Of a stretch of DNA of 20,293 nt, positions 15,229 to 20,293 are shown in pieces. Origin of the DNA: CALXOD01 sp964402715. Its GTDB lineage: Bacteria; Verrucomicrobiota; Lentisphaeria; Victivallales; Victivallaceae. The stretch covers positions 1 through 20,293 of the forward strand of contig CAYODJ010000035.1 of the NCBI GenBank assembly GCA_964402715.1. The letters run 5' to 3'. How positions within the stretch are numbered: position 1 is the first letter of the stretch; each line of letters starts with the position of its first letter. Below the pieces are notes generated by a model. The model saw only the letters and a list, made by a program, of their open reading frames with translations. It was not told where the DNA came from and ran no database searches. A program made the position numbers and the translations under genes.

Positions 15229-16220
15229 GCGCCGGATCCGTTTCCGCGGCGCGCTCCGGCGGGGAGAACGGCGCCGCGCTCGTCGCCGTGCTGTGCATGC
15301 TGGTCACCGTCGGGATGCTGGCCGGCGCGCTGACGGCGGTGTCGCGCATCGGCGCGACCGACGCCGCGTCGTTCACCGACCTGATGCGGAGCGCCTACAC
15401 GGCGGAGGGGGCGGCCGCCCGCATCCGGTTCCTCATCGAGGCGGACCGCCGCGTCTTCGGCGACATCAGCGCCGAGAACATAGACTTCGACGAGGTCGAG
15501 CACGACCGCTACGTGGCCGACGGCTCCGTGCACGAGATCGACTACTACGGAACCCCGGTGAAGTTCACCGTGTCCAACGGAATCTACGGCCGCCCAGTGC
15601 GCCGCGCCGCCGACCTGGACGCGCTGAAGGTCAACCGCGAGGACGTCACTCCGCTCGCCGACGCCATCGACGTGCTGAAGGATCGTCTCAACGACTACAC
15701 CGACGCCGACGGCACCGCCCGCGAGGACGGCCTCGAGGCGGACGACTACGAGGATCTCGGGATGAAGCCGCTGCCCCGCAACGGCCCCGTCCAGTACCGC
15801 GAGGAGCTGCTGTGGATCCCGGGCGCCGCCGATCTGCTGCCCGCGGACGGGGACGGACGTCTGTCCTCGGTGCGGAACTTCCGCGTCGATCAGTCGGCCA
15901 AGCCCAGCATCTACACCGCCACCTACGACCAGCTGCGCACCGTCGGACGGCTGACCGAGGACGAGGCCGTCAAGGCGCTCGCCGCGCTGAAGAAGTACAG
16001 GGAGGAGCGCGCGCCGCTCGACGAACAGCTGGACGAGACGATCATGCCGCAGCTGCGGAGCAATTTCAACTGGAACGAGTCCAGATACTACACGGTGAGG
16101 ATCTTCCAGACCGCCCCCGAGCGGCGGCCGGGGTCGCGGCTCGTCTTCACCTTCGAGGCGGACGGGGTCCGCGGACCCGCGAGCGGCGTGGCGACGTTCC
16201 TGGAATATTTCCGCTTCTAG
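15225..16220 (+). CDS. gspK: type II secretion system minor pseudopilin GspK
   Basis: Tip pseudopilin, 331 residues; the large size is typical of GspK. The start is GTG at 15225, overlapping the gspJ stop and preceded by GGAAGGAAGGGAGG. The N-terminal signal ENG before AALVAVLCMLVTVGMLAG keeps Gly at -1 and lacks Glu at +5, which matches the known GspK exception. The body shows the GspK features LNDYTDADG (155-163), EELLWIPGA, and FNWNESRYYTVRI near the end. The acidic segment DADGTAREDGLE (160-171) may bind calcium, as reported for GspK. It is the last gene of the T2SS block. I see no strong intrinsic terminator after it, only a weak stem CCGTGA (16256-16261) with TCACGG (16271-16276). Confidence 0.9.
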   Translation: MSAGSVSAARSGGENGAALVAVLCMLVTVGMLAGALTAVSRIGATDAASFTDLMRSAYTAEGAAARIRFLIEADRRVFGDISAENIDFDEVEHDRYVADGSVHEIDYYGTPVKFTVSNGIYGRPVRRAADLDALKVNREDVTPLADAIDVLKDRLNDYTDADGTAREDGLEADDYEDLGMKPLPRNGPVQYREELLWIPGAADLLPADGDGRLSSVRNFRVDQSAKPSIYTATYDQLRTVGRLTEDEAVKALAALKKYREERAPLDEQLDETIMPQLRSNFNWNESRYYTVRIFQTAPERRPGSRLVFTFEADGVRGPASGVATFLEYFRF

Positions 16221-16412
16221 CCGGCGGCGGGCGCGCGTCAACGGCGGCGGCGGAACCGTGAACGGATTTCTCACGGCGACGGATCTTCGAAGCGCGGCGC
16301 ATGGACCGTCCGCGCGGGGAGAGAACGCGGACAGACCGCGGAAAAGGACACGGCGGCGGCGAAGCCGGGGCGGAGCATCGGTCTGCACCTGACGGACGGG
16401 ACGGCGTCGGAC

Positions 16413-16520
16413 ATGGCGGACGCGTTCACCGCAGCCGGAAACGCGCCGGCGGACGACCACATGGGACTCACGGGGATGAGCCTGTTGCTTCGCCGAAGTC
16501 GCACGGACTGTCTGTGATCA
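16413..16520 (+). pseudogene. decayed duplicate fragment of the DUF805 gene
   Basis: Bases 16425-16491 match 17009-17075 inside the DUF805 gene at 60 of 67 positions by hand count. A frame from ATG 16413 encodes FTAAGNAPADDHMGLTGMSL, corresponding to FTAAGNALADENMGLMGMSL in the intact protein, then diverges and stops at 16518-16520. The zinc-ribbon part and the rest of the membrane domain are absent. The remainder of 16221-16597 contains no gene I can support. It is most simply a remnant of a tandem duplication. Confidence 0.75.
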
Positions 16521-16597
16521 ATCAGAGATAAATGTGCGCAGAACATGGAACACCACCATTTCTTTGACAGAACCGAGGAAACAGAAAGGATATGAAA

Positions 16598-17350
16598 ATG
16601 TCGACGTTCACTTTCCGCTGTCCGTTTTGCGAGCGTGAAATCGAAACGCGGACGGAACGAATCGGCGAGGACTCGCAGTGCCCCGGCTGCGGCCGAACCG
16701 TCGCCGTTCCGGACGTGAAGGCGGCGGAGAAAATTCCGGCCGCACTGAATCCGGATGAGAAGAAGTGCCCGTTCTGCGCCAACACGATCAAGCGCGACGC
16801 GGTCTTCTGCCAGTTCTGCAGGCGGGATCTGCCGGGGGCGGACTCCGCCGGACCGAACCGGACGGGCGCCTCGCTTTTCCGGTACGCACTGCTGTCCTTC
16901 ACGAAAAAGTACTGCGATTTCCGCAGCAGAGCGTGCCGGAAGGAATTCTGGGGGACGTTTTTGTTCCTGTGGCTGATCGGAATACTGCTCGGAATACTGA
17001 CCGGCATGTTCACCGCGGCCGGAAACGCACTGGCGGACGAAAACATGGGACTCATGGGAATGAGCCTGTTGCTTCTGGGAGGATGTCTGATCCTGCTGAC
17101 CGGTCTCGCCGTCATCTGCCCTCAGGCCTGCGTCGTCGCCAGACGCGCGAATGACATCGGAGTCAACGGCGCCGTGCTGCTGGCGATCCAGATCTGCATC
17201 GCCGTGATGAACATCCTGAACAGCATGATCAAAGGGGTTTCCGTCTTCACGGGCCTGCTGAACGTCCTCTGGCTGATCTTCGTGCTCGTGCTCGGCTGCA
17301 TCAGGGGACAGCGGGGGGAGAACAGATTCGGCCCCGATCCGCTGCGCTGA
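16598..17350 (+). CDS. double zinc-ribbon DUF805 membrane protein
   Basis: A 250-residue protein with two N-terminal zinc ribbons: C8/C11 with C28/C31 (CPFC and CPGC), and C57/C60 with C71/C74 (CPFC and CQFC). A DUF805 domain follows (about 94-250), with membrane helices near 118-137, 155-175, 190-210 and 217-236. The family motifs ARRANDIGVNG (181-191) and the terminal ENRFGPDP (241-248) are present. DUF805 proteins (YhaH type) are inner-membrane proteins of unknown function. The ribbons suggest a cytoplasmic interaction or sensor module. ATG 16598 is preferred over ATG 16592 because GAAAGGA ends only one base before the latter. It has its own upstream gap and probably belongs neither to the T2SS nor to the restriction system. 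Confidence 0.87.
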   Translation: MSTFTFRCPFCEREIETRTERIGEDSQCPGCGRTVAVPDVKAAEKIPAALNPDEKKCPFCANTIKRDAVFCQFCRRDLPGADSAGPNRTGASLFRYALLSFTKKYCDFRSRACRKEFWGTFLFLWLIGILLGILTGMFTAAGNALADENMGLMGMSLLLLGGCLILLTGLAVICPQACVVARRANDIGVNGAVLLAIQICIAVMNILNSMIKGVSVFTGLLNVLWLIFVLVLGCIRGQRGENRFGPDPLR

Positions 17351-17611
17351 ACACGTCCGGCTACGAGATCTCCGCAGCCTCCGCCGGAGCGGGGGACTCC
17401 GGCCGCTGCCGGCCGGCGCCCCCCGGTCGGTTCCGACGCGGACATGCTGACGAAGCACGTTCGGGCTTCTTCCGACGCCGGGGATGGCGCCGACGCCGTC
17501 CGCACCTCCCCGCCGGCGCCGCGCCTCCCCCGTTCCGCGTCCCCGGTCCTCGCGCTTTCTTCCCCCTGCGGCGATTTCCGGTGAATTCCGCAGGCTTCCC
17601 CGCGCCGCCGC
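17351..17611. other. gene-free GC-rich stretch
   Basis: No gene, T-tailed terminator or recognisable RNA is seen between the DUF805 stop and the next promoter. Several short GC-rich inverted repeats occur (for instance CTCCGCCGGAG), which in such composition are not significant. Confidence 0.5.
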
Positions 17612-17639
17612 TTGTTTTTCGCACCGTGAATGCTATGCT
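17612..17639 (+). promoter_or_regulatory. extended -10 promoter upstream of hsdM
   Basis: The -35 is TTGTTT (17612-17617), the spacer is 16 bp, and the -10 is TATGCT (17634-17639) with extended TGC (17631-17633). It shares the TGCTA core with the other promoters here. It would give a leader of about 165 bases before hsdM. Confidence 0.55.
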
Positions 17640-17643
17640 ACGT

Positions 17644-17664
17644 CCGTCGGGGAATCAGCGACGG
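17644..17664. promoter_or_regulatory. inverted repeat at the start of the hsdM leader
   Basis: CCGTCG (17644-17649) and CGACGG (17659-17664) are separated by 9 bases and lie at the expected transcription start. It could be an operator or a 5' stem-loop. Arms of six bases in GC-rich DNA are weak evidence. Confidence 0.25.
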
Positions 17665-17808
17665 GGCACAAAAGAGAGGAACGTCCGGATCGGAGGAATT
17701 CCGGGACGCGGACGCGCTCCGCCGTTCAAGGCGTCAGACGCCCGTACTCGCCCGGGACGGCCGCTCCCACCGGACGGACCGGACGCGAACAGCGAGGCCG
17801 GACACGAC

Positions 17809-19806
17809 ATGGATCAGACTCAGTTTCAATCGATTGTAAGTTTCATCTGGAGCATCGCGGACGACTGTCTGCGGGACGTTTACGTGCGCGGCAAATACCG
17901 TGACGTGATTCTGCCGATGACGGTCATCCGGCGGCTGGACGCGGTGCTGGAGAAGAGCAAGCCGGAAGTTCTGGCGATGAAGGCGATGCTCGATGCGGAG
18001 AAGGTCGCCAAACAGACGCCCGCTCTGTGCAGGGCGGCGGGGCAGTCGTTCTGCAACAGTTCGCCTTTCCTGCTGAGGGATCTCGTCTCCCGGCCGACCC
18101 CGCAGCGGCTGAAGATGGATTTCATGGACTATCTCGACGGATTCTCCCCCAACGTGCAGGAGATTCTGGACAAATTCAAGTTCCGCAACCAGATCGACAC
18201 CATGACGGACGCGAGGATTCTCGGCGCGGTGATCGAGAAGTTCGTGAATCCTCTCGTCAACCTCGCTCCGGAGCCGGTGCTGGACGACAAGGGGCATGTG
18301 CGGCTGCCGGGGCTCGACAACCACACGATGGGAACCATCTTCGAGGAACTGATCCGCCGCTTCAACGAGGAGAACAACGAGGAGGCGGGGGAGCACTTCA
18401 CCCCGCGGGACGTGATCGAACTCATGGCCGATCTCGTGTTTCTGCCGGTCGCCGACCGGATCAAGAGCACCACCTACACCTGCTACGACGGAGCGAGCGG
18501 CACCGGCGGCATGCTGACGGTCGCGCAGAAGCGTCTGGAAAAACTGGCGGAGACGAACGGCAGGAATGTCTCGATCCACCTGTTCGGTCAGGAGGTGAAC
18601 CCCGAGACCTACGCCATCACCAGATCCGACATGCTGCTCTCCGGCGACGACGAGGCGACGAATCACATCGGATACGGATCGACGCTCTCCGACGACAGCT
18701 TCCCGGACATGCGGTTCGACTTCATGCTCTCCAATCCGCCGTACGGAAAATCGTGGAAGACCGACGCGGAGAAGCTCGGCGGCAGGTCGTCGCTCGTCGA
18801 CCCGCGCTTCGTGGTCAGCTTCGCGGGTGACGGCGAATTCTCCATGGTTCCGCGCAGCAGCGACGGACAGCTGCTGTTTCTGCTGAACAACATCGCCAAG
18901 ATGCATCGGGACACCGAGCTCGGCAGTCGGATCGCGGAAATCCACAACGGATCGTCGCTCTTCACCGGAGACGCCGGATCGGGCGAGAGCAACGCGCGGC
19001 GCTACATGATAGAGAACGATCTGGTGGAGGCGATCGTCGCCCTGCCGGAAAACATGTTCTACAACACCGGAATCGGCACCTACATCTGGATTCTCTCCAA
19101 CCGGAAAGCCCCGGAGCGCCGGGGCAAAATTCAGCTGATCGACGCCTCGGATCTGAAAGTGCCGCTGCGGAAGAACCTGGGAAACAAGAACTGCAAGTTC
19201 TCCGCGGAGAACCGGCGGCGCATCGCGGAGATGTTCCTCCGGATGGAGGAGTCCGAGCACAGCAGAATCTTCGACAACTCCGAGTTCGGCTACTGGCAAA
19301 TCACGGTCGAGCGTCCGCTGCGCCTGAGAATCGATCCGACCAGGGCGATTCCGGAGGAGGCGCTCAAGGCCGACGACAGGAAAATATGGAACAGCGCAGT
19401 CGCCGCGCTGCCGGACGATGCCCCTCTGGACGACTGGACGGCGTTCGCCAGGGCGACCGGGCTCAAGGCCGCTCTTCTGAAAGCAGTCCGCCCGTTCGTC
19501 ACGGAGAAGGATGAAACGGCCAAGCCCGTCGCCGGGGAAGCGGACGCCGAGTTGCGGGATACCGAGCGCGTGCCGTTCCTGTACGAAGGCGGCGTCGAAG
19601 CATTTTTCAAGAAGGAGGTGCTGCCCTTTGCGCCGGAGGCGTGGATTGACGAGAAGAAAACCGTAATCGGGTACGAGCTCTCCTTCACCAAATACTTCTA
19701 CAAGCCGCAGCGTCTGCGTCCGCTGGACGAAATCACAGCCGACCTGCGGAAACTCGAAGCGGAGACCGCCGGACTGCTCGAAGAGATTCTCGGAGGGGAG
19801 CGATGA
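17809..19806 (+). CDS. hsdM: type I restriction-modification system methyltransferase subunit HsdM
   Basis: N6-adenine DNA methyltransferase subunit of a type I restriction-modification complex, 665 residues. The N-terminal HsdM_N helical domain begins MDQTQFQSIVSFIWSIADD and includes YRDVILPMTVIRRLDAVLE. The methylase domain follows EEAGEHFTPRDVIELM, with the SAM-binding motif DGASGTGG (227-234) and the catalytic motif NPPY (309-312). The C-terminal third is charged and probably contacts HsdS. The start at 17809 is chosen by the conserved N-terminus; the frame stays open upstream to 17581 but overlaps the promoter. The Shine-Dalgarno is weak (GAGG about 11 bases upstream). The stop overlaps the hsdS ATG in ATGA. 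hsdR is expected beyond the window. Confidence 0.95.
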   Translation: MDQTQFQSIVSFIWSIADDCLRDVYVRGKYRDVILPMTVIRRLDAVLEKSKPEVLAMKAMLDAEKVAKQTPALCRAAGQSFCNSSPFLLRDLVSRPTPQRLKMDFMDYLDGFSPNVQEILDKFKFRNQIDTMTDARILGAVIEKFVNPLVNLAPEPVLDDKGHVRLPGLDNHTMGTIFEELIRRFNEENNEEAGEHFTPRDVIELMADLVFLPVADRIKSTTYTCYDGASGTGGMLTVAQKRLEKLAETNGRNVSIHLFGQEVNPETYAITRSDMLLSGDDEATNHIGYGSTLSDDSFPDMRFDFMLSNPPYGKSWKTDAEKLGGRSSLVDPRFVVSFAGDGEFSMVPRSSDGQLLFLLNNIAKMHRDTELGSRIAEIHNGSSLFTGDAGSGESNARRYMIENDLVEAIVALPENMFYNTGIGTYIWILSNRKAPERRGKIQLIDASDLKVPLRKNLGNKNCKFSAENRRRIAEMFLRMEESEHSRIFDNSEFGYWQITVERPLRLRIDPTRAIPEEALKADDRKIWNSAVAALPDDAPLDDWTAFARATGLKAALLKAVRPFVTEKDETAKPVAGEADAELRDTERVPFLYEGGVEAFFKKEVLPFAPEAWIDEKKTVIGYELSFTKYFYKPQRLRPLDEITADLRKLEAETAGLLEEILGGER

Positions 19807-20293
19807 AACCTTATCCCGAAATGAAAGATAGCGGCGGGAGTTGGATTGGAAAGGTTCCGGCGGGATGGAAAATAATAAAATTAAAAAAAGTTGTTACTCT
19901 TTCGGGAGAGAAAACTGCTACACAAAAGTCGCCTTATATCGGGATGGAAAATATTGTTTCATGGAATGGCACTTACAAGCTAAATACTCAAATTATTCCT
20001 GAAAGTATTTGCTCTGTTTTTCACAGCGGAGATATTCTATTTGGAAAACTGCGCCCTTATTTAGCAAAATGTGTCCTTATGGATTTGGATGGTGTGTGTT
20101 CAGGGGAACTGCTTGTTTTAACGAATATCAAGTGTAACAAATCTTTTCTCCGATATTTTCTGCTAAATAAGTATTTCATTGATGTTGTTAATTCGTCAAC
20201 ATATGGGGCAAAAATGCCAAGGGCGAATTGGGATTTTATTGGGAATCAGCTAATTGTTCTCCCACCCTCCGACGAACAGGCGCAAATCGTCCG
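19803..20293 (+). CDS. hsdS: type I restriction system specificity subunit HsdS (5' part)
   Basis: The first 163 codons of a DNA-specificity subunit, cut by the window end. The start MKPYPEMKDSGGSWIGKVP and PAGWKIIKL are typical of HsdS N-termini. The first target-recognition domain follows, with SGDILFGKLRPYLAK, a standard signature, and it ends with DEQAQIV, the start of the conserved central helix. HsdS determines the sequence recognised by both methylase and nuclease. Translation is coupled to hsdM by a 4-base overlap with GGAGGGGA upstream. GC content drops from about 65% to about 35% (106 of 300 bases in 19921-20220) within the recognition domain and rises again at the conserved central helix, which points to acquisition of this domain from a low-GC source. 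Confidence 0.93.
   Translation, partial: MKPYPEMKDSGGSWIGKVPAGWKIIKLKKVVTLSGEKTATQKSPYIGMENIVSWNGTYKLNTQIIPESICSVFHSGDILFGKLRPYLAKCVLMDLDGVCSGELLVLTNIKCNKSFLRYFLLNKYFIDVVNSSTYGAKMPRANWDFIGNQLIVLPPSDEQAQIV

Noticed and set aside
16301..16531. 76-codon ORF after gspK
   Set aside because: Its Arg/Gly/His-rich product and its shared segment with an out-of-frame reading of the DUF805 gene come from the decayed DNA duplicate read in a wrong frame.
16564..16596. Promoter with TTGACA at 16564 for the DUF805 gene
   Set aside because: No suitable -10 at 16-18 bases. The nearest, TATGAA, is 21 bases away and overlaps the start codon.

Overview
The window is GC-rich (about 65% in the coding parts). It looks like chromosomal sequence from a bacterium of the PVC group, most likely Lentisphaerota (Victivallis-like). 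That placement is inferred from the two prepilin-like proteins with an FTLIE N-terminus and an H-X9-DG C-terminal motif, a family strongly expanded in Lentisphaerota and Planctomycetota, and from codon usage so GC-biased that long meaningless antisense ORFs appear. No rRNA or marker gene is present to confirm it. The record includes a 100-N scaffold gap, so it comes from a draft assembly.

Region 1 (1-2514) holds two tandem H-X9-DG pseudopilin genes. Each has its own extended -10 promoter, an A-tract of 19 or 15 bases in the UP-element position, and an intrinsic terminator. A 55-bp element at the terminator of the second gene also forms the first 55 bases of the window, suggesting another cassette upstream.

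Region 2 (2515-16220) is a 13.5-kb block of same-strand genes. It runs from a promoter and long leader to dut (dUTPase), then a secreted protein of unknown function with three helical repeats, then a nearly complete type II secretion (T2SS) locus in the order L-M-C-D-E-F-G-H-I-J-K. The L-M-C-D part follows the pilM/N-O-P-Q order of type IV pili rather than the usual C-D-E...K-L-M. Most T2SS genes overlap by ATGA/GTGA junctions or longer, indicating translational coupling. The prepilin peptidase (GspO) is not in the window. GspL, M and C would form the inner-membrane platform with GspF; GspE is the cytoplasmic ATPase, GspD the outer-membrane secretin, and GspG-K the pseudopilus. gspD is interrupted by the N gap inside a 12-bp tandem repeat. 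The gap length destroys the reading frame artificially, and the true gene continues to 10169.

Region 3 (16221-17808) has a decayed 67-bp duplicate of the following gene, then a double zinc-ribbon DUF805 membrane protein, then a gene-free stretch with a promoter.

Region 4 (17809-20293) is a type I restriction-modification system: hsdM followed, with a 4-bp overlap, by hsdS, which runs off the window. The first target-recognition domain of hsdS is about 35% GC between 65% GC flanks, a clear sign of domain exchange.

The most unusual biology is the pseudopilin set. Six of seven prepilin-type N-termini lack the glycine normally required before the cleavage site (S, S, P, P, P, D instead), and two of them are driven by promoters with long homopolymer A-tracts that could vary in length.
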